From assembly GCA_018831195.1 (NCBI GenBank), contig JAHJDP010000004.1, positions 1-53,775 of the forward strand: a stretch of DNA of 53,775 nt, given 5' to 3'. This stretch comes from Candidatus Eisenbacteria bacterium (GTDB lineage Bacteria > Eisenbacteria > RBG-16-71-46 > CAIMUX01 > JAHJDP01). A program made the position numbers and the translations under genes. Under the pieces are notes generated by a model that saw only the letters and a list, made by a program, of their open reading frames with translations, did not search any database and was not told the origin of the DNA. This document shows positions 17,285 to 24,939 of this stretch, piece by piece (within the stretch, counting starts at the first letter, position 1; each line of letters begins with the position of its first letter).

Positions 17285-17317
17285 GTGGGGGGATCAGAAT
17301 CCCCGGGATCCCCCCAC
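17285..17317 (+). terminator. Perfect 11-bp GC-rich hairpin after the S8 protease gene
   Basis: GTGGGGGGATC and GATCCCCCCAC pair perfectly across an 11-base loop, 29 bases past the protease stop codon. There is no T-run, so this is a rho-type or non-canonical terminator or a 3'-end protector. Confidence 0.5.
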
Positions 17318-17334
17318 GATCAGAGTCTCTGTGC

Positions 17335-17362
17335 TTGACAGGCGGACCGGGGCAGATATAGA
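17335..17362 (+). promoter_or_regulatory. Sigma-70-type promoter for the outer-membrane protein operon
   Basis: A perfect TTGACA at 17335-17340 is followed 16 bases later by TATAGA at 17357-17362. It lies about 160 bases upstream of the start at 17520 and just past the hairpin that ends the previous unit. Confidence 0.6.
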
Positions 17363-17519
17363 TTTATAGCATCAATAGATTGAACTTCGTTCCCAAACCG
17401 GAGGTGAACCACGGGATTTTGTTAACTGATCGTCTCGACGTCTGAGAGGTTTGACATAGATCGGTGGAAAAAATCCCGGCGGAAGCCTTCGGGCCCGCCC
17501 ATGGGGGCATCTCTCTAGA

Positions 17520-19412
17520 TTGAAATTCAGGCATCTGAAAGCCCACGGTCTATCTACGGTCTGCTGGATCGTCCTTTCGCTTCTGCTTCTGTCGGAGGCG
17601 GCCGGGGCGCAGTCTATTCTGGATCGCTGGAATATCCATCCCAAATATTCCACGTCGTATCAGGTCAATCGCCAGAGACAGACCTGGGATCAAAACCTCA
17701 GACTGGCCCGCATGACCCATGGTTTCAACTTTAACAATATGACGAAAATCAAGCAGATCACCAATGCGGCGCAAAATGATTATGTCGAGAACCGGGCATC
17801 CGACAAGCTCACCATCGATACCCGCCGGCGAGGGTGGACTCTGGGGATGGATACCTTCATCAAACGGGATAATTCCCAGAACAATTTTTCCACCCGCCGT
17901 GACAACAGCAATCAGTTCGATCTGCGGGCGGAGAGAACGCTGAAGCTGCCACTGCTCCATCCGGTGCACTTTGCAGGAACCGCCGGATACGCCCTCGATT
18001 CGGATCTCAGCGAGAGGGTCGGCGGCGGCGCTCAGGCGACAAAGAGGGATTCCACGGTCGAACGGGGAACAACCTGGAGCAGTAATCTGACGACGTCGGG
18101 CGCCATCACGCCGGCGCTTTCCTATTCCGCCGGGGCGAGTTACTCGGGCGCCGATCAGACCAGCGAAACAACCTCTTATCTTGATTCGGTTTTCGACCGG
18201 GTGGTCGAAGATGACAATATCGACCGCCGCCGCGATTTTAATTTGAGAACGACATGGGATCCGGAAAACGATTGGAAGGCCACGCTCAATACAAAATATA
18301 CAAGCACGCAGTATGAGAATTATGATTTTCAAGAAGAACAAAAGGAGACAAAACTCGGGAAAACGTATAATCTTGACGGCACGATTGAGGGGCCGTTGCA
18401 TGAAGGCGTGAATCTTGCCGTCACGGCGAAGCATTACCTATTTGAAACCGATTACCGGGTCAAGCAGCAGGATACAAAGAAGCTGCAGGATGATATAAGA
18501 ACGGAGTTTCGACTCGAACCCGCGATTCCCCTTCTTAAAGGATCGACAGTGCGTTATGAGATGAATGTGACGACGACGCGGAATGAGCGCGAGGGATCCA
18601 AATCGTATGATACAAACGACAACAAAACAAAACTAACCTGGGACCGCCCTCTTCGCAGCGACCTTCAGCTGGTCGCGGTGGGAGAGATGCAGCTCAGGCA
18701 GGATATCTATGATGACGGAACACTGGATAAGGATGAGTTCCGGACCAGGATCGATGGAACGTTGAATTACAATCCCAATAAACGATTCTCCGCCCGTCTT
18801 TCATATCAGCGGGAAGATAAGGAACTTATCAATATCCCGGCGGCGAAAGCGACGGGCAACAGCACCATCCAGCGCAATCGGATTTCGGCGAGATATAAAT
18901 ATCTTGCCGGAAAGAGACTCACATTCGAGCAGACCTTCAGCATGTCGGCCGATTATACATTTTACAAATTTAACGAATCCGGAAATACACTGCGGCGGAC
19001 GAATGAAGTCAAGACGGTGATCGAGCCTAATCTGTCCCCCAATACGTCGGTTAAATTCGAGCATCAGTACCGGTTCGGCGACTCGGGCGGGTACCAGTAC
19101 AATACCCTGTCGGGTATTTATACCTATGGCCCCTCTTCGGAAACGCTGCGGCAATATTTGCTGTTGAGAACCGAGTACAAGATCAGGAGGTCTATCTCCC
19201 TCGTCGCGACCCAGAGTTATGAGGCCCGGACGACGACGACCCTCTCCACGATGCGGGAATCCCTTTATGAGCGGGTCCAATTCTCCGGGGAGGCCCGTTT
19301 TGAACACAAGTTTTCCGAAGGTTTTACATTTAATGGATCTTTTCAGCAGACGCAGAGTAGTGCGGAAGACGACTACTGGCTGGTGGAGGCGAGTTTGAAT
19401 CGTGATTTCTAG
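17520..19412 (+). CDS. Outer-membrane beta-barrel protein, family not identified
   Basis: The protein has 630 residues. The reading frame is closed by TAG at 17457, and the only plausible start is TTG 17520, giving a good signal peptide (CWIVLSLLLLSEAAGAQS). The rest alternates polar and hydrophobic residues in long amphipathic strands (GWTLGMDTFIKRDNS, LNTKYTSTQYENYDFQ, RISARYKYLAGKRLTFEQTFSMSADYTF cut here), with charged loops. The chain ends in NRDF, the terminal Phe typical of barrels assembled by BAM. No plug, SprA, LptD or TonB box is recognised. It is the first gene of a unit with two lipoproteins whose starts overlap or follow closely, so they may form one envelope complex. Confidence 0.7.
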   Translation: MKFRHLKAHGLSTVCWIVLSLLLLSEAAGAQSILDRWNIHPKYSTSYQVNRQRQTWDQNLRLARMTHGFNFNNMTKIKQITNAAQNDYVENRASDKLTIDTRRRGWTLGMDTFIKRDNSQNNFSTRRDNSNQFDLRAERTLKLPLLHPVHFAGTAGYALDSDLSERVGGGAQATKRDSTVERGTTWSSNLTTSGAITPALSYSAGASYSGADQTSETTSYLDSVFDRVVEDDNIDRRRDFNLRTTWDPENDWKATLNTKYTSTQYENYDFQEEQKETKLGKTYNLDGTIEGPLHEGVNLAVTAKHYLFETDYRVKQQDTKKLQDDIRTEFRLEPAIPLLKGSTVRYEMNVTTTRNEREGSKSYDTNDNKTKLTWDRPLRSDLQLVAVGEMQLRQDIYDDGTLDKDEFRTRIDGTLNYNPNKRFSARLSYQREDKELINIPAAKATGNSTIQRNRISARYKYLAGKRLTFEQTFSMSADYTFYKFNESGNTLRRTNEVKTVIEPNLSPNTSVKFEHQYRFGDSGGYQYNTLSGIYTYGPSSETLRQYLLLRTEYKIRRSISLVATQSYEARTTTTLSTMRESLYERVQFSGEARFEHKFSEGFTFNGSFQQTQSSAEDDYWLVEASLNRDF

Positions 19413-19992
19413 ATGGGCGGCAAGGGCGGCTGTACCGCTGGCATTATCGATGCTTCTTGCGATCCTGGCGGCGGGGTGCGGCCTCTTCGATCCCCGGGAG
19501 GCGGAGACTCCAGGGAATGAAAACCAGATACCCTGGAATCCACCGCTGACGATGTCGGTCGCCCTGAAAAATATTGAGAGGACCCTGGAGGCCAAATCGG
19601 TGGCGAATTATGAGCGCTCCCTGGCGACGATCTTCACGGTCGCGGGGGACCCGACCGATTTGGCTGAAATCGGGGAAGATCCTTTCCTGCAATGGGATAG
19701 GAACCAGGAAGTTTCGGTCATGAGCCAGATTCTCTCGACCAGCGCCACCGTGACCCTCAATTGGACGGTTGGCGATTCGGCCGTGGTGGGTGAGAATCAA
19801 TATTATAAAGATATCGTCTATACCCTGAAATTCAGATGGCCAAATGACGATACGATCTACAGCGGGAAGGCCGATCTCTATTTCATAGAGGATAATGGCC
19901 AATGGTATCTGTCCCACTGGGAGGATAAGCGGGATGGGTCGGGGAATCCGACGTGGGGGATGCTGCGGAACGACGGCAGCCTACCCCGCTAG
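19402..19992 (+). CDS. Lipoprotein, NTF2-like-looking
   Basis: This encodes 196 residues. The GTG start overlaps the end of the barrel gene by 11 bases, implying coupled translation. The lipobox is LAILAAGCG. The mature part reads as one alpha+beta domain: an N-terminal helix (SVALKNIERTLEAKSVANYERSL cut at 23 residues in the protein), then strands ending in FIEDNGQWYLSHWEDKRDG. Helix-then-curved-sheet order, with a final W.L..W strand, resembles the NTF2/SnoaL fold; that is structural inference. The next gene encodes a similar lipoprotein, so the two are probably paralogues. Confidence 0.7.
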   Translation: MISRWAARAAVPLALSMLLAILAAGCGLFDPREAETPGNENQIPWNPPLTMSVALKNIERTLEAKSVANYERSLATIFTVAGDPTDLAEIGEDPFLQWDRNQEVSVMSQILSTSATVTLNWTVGDSAVVGENQYYKDIVYTLKFRWPNDDTIYSGKADLYFIEDNGQWYLSHWEDKRDGSGNPTWGMLRNDGSLPR

Positions 19993-20068
19993 TCGGCCGC
20001 CCCGATCGTGAGCGCTCGGGGCCTCCAGATCCAGCCGCGGCCTCGAACGCAACCGGAGGAAGACCACA

Positions 20069-20644
20069 ATGCAAAATCTGAAAGCTATTCGATGGATTAT
20101 TTTACTCATCATCCCGCTCGTGGCCGGATGCCCTTGGAGTACGGAATCAGGCAAATTGCCCCCACCGGTTACCGAGAAATTCTTGGAAAGAACGTCTCCG
20201 GAGAATCTGCTTCACAACTTTGGGCTGGCCTGGGAGCGGAAGAATTTCGAGGAGTATATCCTGCTCTTCTCCGAGGACTACACCTTCTTTTTCAGTGATG
20301 TCGATGTTGAAGAGCATCCCGACATTCCCCCTTCCTGGGGATTGGAGCAGGATAAGGAGGCGACACGGGGTCTTTTCGAAGATACCAATGTGGAAGATGT
20401 TGAGCTTGACTGGGTCGTGGGTCCTCGCGAAGAGTCGGAATTCGCGCAAGCCGATGTAAAGATTCTTGTGACAAATATTTATTTGACGGTAAATATTCGG
20501 GATCCGGAGGATGGTGTATTGACGACGAACATCATTCAGGGCGCCGCTGATTTTCATTTCAGAAAAACAGAAGAAACAACGGCTGAAGGGGATACACTCT
20601 GGCATATTGTCGTATGGAAAGATTTGACGACTGTAGGCCCCTAG
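20069..20644 (+). CDS. Lipoprotein, NTF2-like-looking, related to the preceding one
   Basis: The product has 191 residues; CCGGAGGAAG precedes the ATG. The lipobox is IIPLVAGC. After a proline-rich linker, LLHNFGLAWERKNFEEYILLFSED is a helix followed by beta strands (YTFFFSDVDVEE..., VKILVTNIYLTVN, DTLWHIVVWKDLTT). The overall plan and the ending (WHIVVWKDL here, WYLSHWEDK in the neighbour) match the preceding lipoprotein. A 76-bp gap with a small CCCCGA/TCGGGG hairpin separates them. The function is unknown; an accessory role for the upstream barrel is plausible. Confidence 0.7.
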   Translation: MQNLKAIRWIILLIIPLVAGCPWSTESGKLPPPVTEKFLERTSPENLLHNFGLAWERKNFEEYILLFSEDYTFFFSDVDVEEHPDIPPSWGLEQDKEATRGLFEDTNVEDVELDWVVGPREESEFAQADVKILVTNIYLTVNIRDPEDGVLTTNIIQGAADFHFRKTEETTAEGDTLWHIVVWKDLTTVGP

Positions 20645-20658
20645 GGCGGGAGAAATAA

Positions 20659-21222
20659 ATGATCGGCCGCATCTTCAAGCTCCTTTTGATCCTGTTGGCC
20701 GGTCTCGCCGCCGGCGCCGTCGTCACCTATTTCGTCATGTCGGGGGGGATTCCCCAAAAATCCCCCCCGACGGCGTCTCATTCCGCCTCTCTTGATTCCC
20801 TCGAGATTCTGCTGGACCCGGTCCGGGCCTCCCTGGTCGCGTGCCAGATCCCACTCTACCCCGGGCCGCCGCCCGATCTTGATCCGGCCACCCTGCAACG
20901 GGTGACGGGGGCGGTCCATGGTTCGGTCGAGTTCCCGATCTGGTGGGGGCCGGTACCGGCCGATTCATCTCTCATCCGTCTGAATGGCCTTGTGACGGGG
21001 GCCGTTGAGAAGGCCGGTGGGCGGGTACTCCTCGGTTGGGAGGAGACCCCTGAAGCGTCGGGTCTCCAATCCCAAAGTCAGGGCGGCGATGGATCGGAAC
21101 TCTATATCTCGTATTGCACCCGTATCCCCGGCCAGGATCCCCGCTCCTCTCTCTGGCTGGGAATCGGCTCCGATGAAAGCGCCTGCTTTCTTCTCTGCCT
21201 CCAAAAAATGAAGGCACGCTGA
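20659..21222 (+). CDS. Membrane-anchored periplasmic protein, function unknown
   Basis: The protein has 187 residues starting 15 bases after the previous gene, with GGGAGAAA as the ribosome site, so it is likely in the same operon. One N-terminal helix (IFKLLLILLAGLAAGAVVTYFVM) anchors it. A Pro/Ser-rich linker follows, then a ~140-residue globular domain with GAVHGSVEFPIWWGPVPADSS and LWLGIGSDESACFLLCLQKM. No catalytic motif is recognised. It ends before a 216-bp gap holding the secDF promoter. Confidence 0.6.
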   Translation: MIGRIFKLLLILLAGLAAGAVVTYFVMSGGIPQKSPPTASHSASLDSLEILLDPVRASLVACQIPLYPGPPPDLDPATLQRVTGAVHGSVEFPIWWGPVPADSSLIRLNGLVTGAVEKAGGRVLLGWEETPEASGLQSQSQGGDGSELYISYCTRIPGQDPRSSLWLGIGSDESACFLLCLQKMKAR

Positions 21223-21295
21223 GCGGATCTTTTGAAAGGGTCTTTTGAGCGGGTCCATGGATCCTTTCGGACCGCTGAGAAAGACCGGAAGGGGA

Positions 21296-21324
21296 TTGAC
21301 GGCCCCCCAGCCTCTAGCTATGCT
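21296..21324 (+). promoter_or_regulatory. Sigma-70-type promoter for secD-secF
   Basis: TTGACG at 21296-21301 and TATGCT at 21319-21324 are separated by exactly 17 bases. The secD start is about 115 bases downstream. Confidence 0.5.
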
Positions 21325-21438
21325 GCGTATCTGTGTCTTTTAACGATTGGGCTTCGGGCTGTGTGGGGGGCGGAAGCTCCAAATCCCATCCTGATAACCC
21401 GTTACCTTGAGGCTACTTGATCCCGAGGGGATGCCGCG

Positions 21439-23031
21439 ATGGCTAGAGGATTACGCTGGAAGTTTCTGATTCTGATCATCCTATTTCTGGGAGCGATCTA
21501 TCTGATCTATCCCTCCCTGCGACTCTATTCGATGGATGCCGGCCAACTAGCCGCACTATCCGAGGAGACTCGGGCGTCTCTGAAGGAGAAGTCGCTGCGT
21601 TTGGGCCTCGATCTCCAGGGGGGTATGCACCTCATTCTGGAACTCGATCGTTCCCAGCTGAAGGAAGGCGAGGTCGATGACGCCATGGATCGGGCGATGG
21701 AGATCCTTTCCAATCGTATCGACCAGTTCGGCGTCTCCGAACCCATCATTCAGCAGCAGGGTGATGATCGGATTGTTGTTCAGCTGCCGGGGTTGCTCGA
21801 TAAGGAGCGCGCCGTTCAGCTCATCGGTCAAACGGCTCTGCTCGAGTTCAAACTCGTCAAGACGGAAGCCGAGGCGATTCAGGTTTTGGAGCGGGTCGAT
21901 CGCTCAGTGGCGCGGATCCTCCGCCCGGCCGTCGCCGATTCGCTGGATACCTTGGGCGTCAAGAGCTTCAATCCCATCCTCGATCTTATTCCCCGGTATC
22001 CTCAGACTTTCATCGGCGGGGTGCTGATTCCCGATGACTCTGTTGATGATCTGCAGCGGATCTTCAAGGAAGTTAATATCGACTCCCTCGTGCCCCGGGA
22101 TGCCATGCTTTCCCTTGGAACCGAGGAGTTCAATTTGGGGGATGGCTCCACGGGCCAGATCCTCTATGTCCTCAATAAGCGGACCGAGTTGACCGGAGCC
22201 GTTGTCAAGAATGCCCGGATGGATGTGGGGCTCAATCAGAATGCGCCCAATGCCCCCGGTGTTGAACTGACGCTGGACCGGGATGGGACCCGCATTTTCC
22301 GCCGTGTCAGCGGCGCCAATGTCGGCAAGCAACTGGCCATCGTCCTCGACGGAAAGGTCCGGTCGGCGCCGGTCTTTAGGGAGAGGATCCCCAACGGCGT
22401 CGCCTCGATCACCGGCAGCTTCACTGATGAGCAGGCCCGGGATCTGGCGATTATCCTTCGGGCGGGCGCTCTTCCCGCCGAAGTCCATATCATCGAAGAG
22501 CGGACGGTCGGCCCCTCCCTGGGACGCGATTCGATCCGGCAGGGGGTACAGGCCGGCCTCCTTGGCGGGCTTCTGGTCGTACTGTTTATCATCATTTATT
22601 ACCGCGTCAGCGGCATCTTGGCGGTCATGGCGTTATGTTTAAACCTGCTGTTCCTCTTTGCGGTTCTTGCCGGATTGAGGGGAACGCTGACATTGCCCGG
22701 TATCGCCGGTATCGTTCTCACCATCGGAATGGCGGTCGATGCCAATGTTCTTGTCTTTGAACGTATCCGTGAAGAGTTGCGCACCGGAAAGACGGTATCG
22801 CAGGCGGTGCGTTCGGGGTACGCAAGGGCCTTGACGACGATTTTGGATGCCAACCTGACAACATTGATCAGCGCGGTGGTCCTCTTCAATTTCGGGACCG
22901 GTCCGATCAAAGGATTCGCCATTACCCTGATGATCGGTATCATCGCGAATGTCTATACGGCGGTTTTCGTCACCCGACTCTTCTTTGATGTCGTCTTGTC
23001 TCGTAGGCGGTTGGAGAACCTTTCCATTTGA
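21439..23031 (+). CDS. secD: Protein translocase subunit SecD
   Basis: The protein has 530 residues. SecD is an RND-fold membrane protein that uses the proton gradient to help pull proteins through SecYEG. Residues 1-30 form the first membrane helix, and GLDLQGGMHLILELD is the D1 signature. A large periplasmic region follows (P1 with ISNRID-like LSNRIDQFGVSEPIIQQQG and VQLPGLLDKERA; head with LAIVLDGKVRSAPVFRERI). The C-terminus has five helices with GIVLTIGMAVDANVLVFERIREEL, where the acidic residue of the D4 motif takes part in proton flow. Length and order are those of stand-alone bacterial SecD. secF follows 54 bases later, so both are expressed together. Confidence 0.97.
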   Translation: MARGLRWKFLILIILFLGAIYLIYPSLRLYSMDAGQLAALSEETRASLKEKSLRLGLDLQGGMHLILELDRSQLKEGEVDDAMDRAMEILSNRIDQFGVSEPIIQQQGDDRIVVQLPGLLDKERAVQLIGQTALLEFKLVKTEAEAIQVLERVDRSVARILRPAVADSLDTLGVKSFNPILDLIPRYPQTFIGGVLIPDDSVDDLQRIFKEVNIDSLVPRDAMLSLGTEEFNLGDGSTGQILYVLNKRTELTGAVVKNARMDVGLNQNAPNAPGVELTLDRDGTRIFRRVSGANVGKQLAIVLDGKVRSAPVFRERIPNGVASITGSFTDEQARDLAIILRAGALPAEVHIIEERTVGPSLGRDSIRQGVQAGLLGGLLVVLFIIIYYRVSGILAVMALCLNLLFLFAVLAGLRGTLTLPGIAGIVLTIGMAVDANVLVFERIREELRTGKTVSQAVRSGYARALTTILDANLTTLISAVVLFNFGTGPIKGFAITLMIGIIANVYTAVFVTRLFFDVVLSRRRLENLSI

Positions 23032-23085
23032 TCATCCGGGCTTGAGACGAAAGCGGCCGAGAGGCGATAAGAAAGGAATGGCCTT

Positions 23086-24051
23086 ATGTTTCAGTTGATT
23101 TCCCAGACCGATTACAAATTCATGCGCATTCGGCGCCAGGCCTTCATTTTTTCCGGGGTTCTCATACTGGCCAGTTTTCTGGGATGGCTCATCCAGGGCG
23201 GGTTCAACCTCGGCATCGACTTCTCCGGCGGTCTTATGATTGAATATCTTTTCAACCAGAAACTGCCGTTGGATGAGGTCCGCAACACGGTCACCGGCAT
23301 CGGTTTCCAGGGGGCGGAGATCACCGACATCCAGGGAAATCCCAAGAATCTCATGATCCGCGTCCCGATGCAGGGGAGTCGATCGGCCAACGATATGAGC
23401 CCCTCGGCGCAGATCCTGGCGGCCTTGCAGGAGAAGTATCCGGGCTTGGAGGGAGACCTCTATCTAGAAGAATCTGTGGGGCCGAAAATCGGAAGTGAGT
23501 TGCGGGGCAAGGCGACCATGGCGGTTCTTATCTCGCTCCTCGGCATCCTCATCTACATCGCCATACGGTTCGAGCTGAAGTTCGCCTTTGCCGCGGTGCT
23601 GGCCCTCTTCCATGACGTCCTCATCACCCTCGGGGTCTTCGCCATCCTTCAAAGGGAGATTACCCTCCCCGTTATCGCGGCCCTCCTGACGATCGGCGGG
23701 TATTCGGTCAATGACACAATCATCGTTTTCGATCGGATTCGAGAGCAGCTGAAGATACGGAGGCGGGTGCCGTTTGAGGATATTCTCGATCTCAGCATCA
23801 ATCAGACCCTGTCGCGGACGATCATCACGGCGTCCACGACGCTCTTCACCGTCCTGGCCCTCTTTATCCTGGGGGGGCAGGTGATTCATGATTTTGCCCT
23901 GGCGATGTTGCTCGGGATCACCATCGGAACATACTCCTCCATCTTCGTGGCCAGCTCGACGGTCCTCGTTATTCAAAACCTCTTCAATCGCGCGCGTCCT
24001 TCCGCGACCGGGCGGATCAAGACGGAGGCTTCACCGGCCCCGTCCCAATAG
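23086..24051 (+). CDS. secF: Protein translocase subunit SecF
   Basis: The protein has 321 residues, partner of SecD in the SecDF complex of the inner membrane. It begins with a helix (FIFSGVLILASFLGWLIQGG), then GIDFSGGLMIEY, a short periplasmic domain, the SecF-typical GPKIGSELRGKA and a five-helix bundle with GGYSVNDTIIVFDRIREQL. The last helix pair (SSIFVASSTVLVIQNLF) precedes a short basic tail. A strong intrinsic terminator starts about ten bases after the stop. Confidence 0.97.
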   Translation: MFQLISQTDYKFMRIRRQAFIFSGVLILASFLGWLIQGGFNLGIDFSGGLMIEYLFNQKLPLDEVRNTVTGIGFQGAEITDIQGNPKNLMIRVPMQGSRSANDMSPSAQILAALQEKYPGLEGDLYLEESVGPKIGSELRGKATMAVLISLLGILIYIAIRFELKFAFAAVLALFHDVLITLGVFAILQREITLPVIAALLTIGGYSVNDTIIVFDRIREQLKIRRRVPFEDILDLSINQTLSRTIITASTTLFTVLALFILGGQVIHDFALAMLLGITIGTYSSIFVASSTVLVIQNLFNRARPSATGRIKTEASPAPSQ

Positions 24052-24060
24052 CCTTTGAAA

Positions 24061-24086
24061 GGGCCCGCGCACGCGGGCCCTTTTTT
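24061..24086 (+). terminator. Strong rho-independent terminator of secDF
   Basis: GGGCCCGCG and CGCGGGCCC form a perfect GC stem (24061-24080) followed at once by six Ts. It lies immediately after the secF stop. Confidence 0.92.
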
Positions 24087-24249
24087 CATCCGTCCCAGAT
24101 GTGTTAACTTGATCTCACGGTTGATGCCGCTGGGGAGGTTCATGGCCCCGCCCCGGAACCCGGAAGGGGCCTTCGGGTTTCAAGGACGTATCCGGTCTCA
24201 GCCCCCATTTTGAGACGCTGATTCATAGATGCAGCAATGTGAGGAACCC

Positions 24250-24927
24250 ATGACCCGCTGGCGGCCCGTCCTGATTCTCATCCTCCTTCTAATCCCCCTG
24301 GGAGAGCTCTACGGGCAGCCCCCGACTCCCGGCATGGCCATTGGACGGTTGAAATATGGCGGCGGCGGGGATTGGTACAGTAATCCGACATCTCTACCCA
24401 ATCTGGCCCGGGCCCTCCAGAACGAAACGAGCTTGTGGGTTACACGGATCGAGGAGACCCGTCTCTCCCCGATGGATGAGAATCTCTACAATCATCCCCT
24501 CGTTTATATGAACGGCCATGGGAAAATCCGCTTCACCGAGGCGGAGGCGCGGCGGCTGCGAACCTACCTTTTGGCCGGCGGATTCCTCTTCGCCGATGAT
24601 AATTATGGGATGGATGAATCGTTCCGGCAGGAAATCCACCGGGTTTTCCCGGACCGGGAGCTGCTGGAACTCCCCTACGAGCATCCGATCTATCATGGCA
24701 TCTACGATTTTCCCAACGGGCCGCCGAAAATCCATGAGCATGACGCGAAACCGGCTCAGGGATTCGGAATTTTCGATGACAATGGACGTCTCATGGTCTT
24801 CTACACCTACCAGGCCGACATTGGAGATGGTCTGGAGGATCCGGATGTCCACTCAGACCCTCCCCAATTGCGGGAGCAAGCCCAACGGATGGCTATCAAC
24901 GTGATCTTTTACGCGCTGACCTCCTAG
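24250..24927 (+). CDS. DUF4159 domain protein, exported
   Basis: The protein has about 225 residues from ATG 24250, chosen because GAGG lies six bases upstream; ATG 24229 lacks one. A signal peptide (VLILILLLIPLGELYGQ) leads into a DUF4159 domain: GRLKYGGGGDWY, NPTSLPNLARAL, YMNGHGKIRFTEAEARRLRTYLLAGGFLFADDNYG, DRELLELPYEHPIYH, RMAINVIFYAL. The fold resembles the class I glutamine amidotransferase-like/flavodoxin group; no catalytic cysteine is conserved here. In FCB bacteria it usually occurs with DUF4175 and Bat/MoxR-type proteins. Here it is followed after 12 bases by the DUF4175 gene. The activity is not known. Confidence 0.85.
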   Translation: MTRWRPVLILILLLIPLGELYGQPPTPGMAIGRLKYGGGGDWYSNPTSLPNLARALQNETSLWVTRIEETRLSPMDENLYNHPLVYMNGHGKIRFTEAEARRLRTYLLAGGFLFADDNYGMDESFRQEIHRVFPDRELLELPYEHPIYHGIYDFPNGPPKIHEHDAKPAQGFGIFDDNGRLMVFYTYQADIGDGLEDPDVHSDPPQLREQAQRMAINVIFYALTS

Positions 24928-24939
24928 GAGTCGGCGCCC

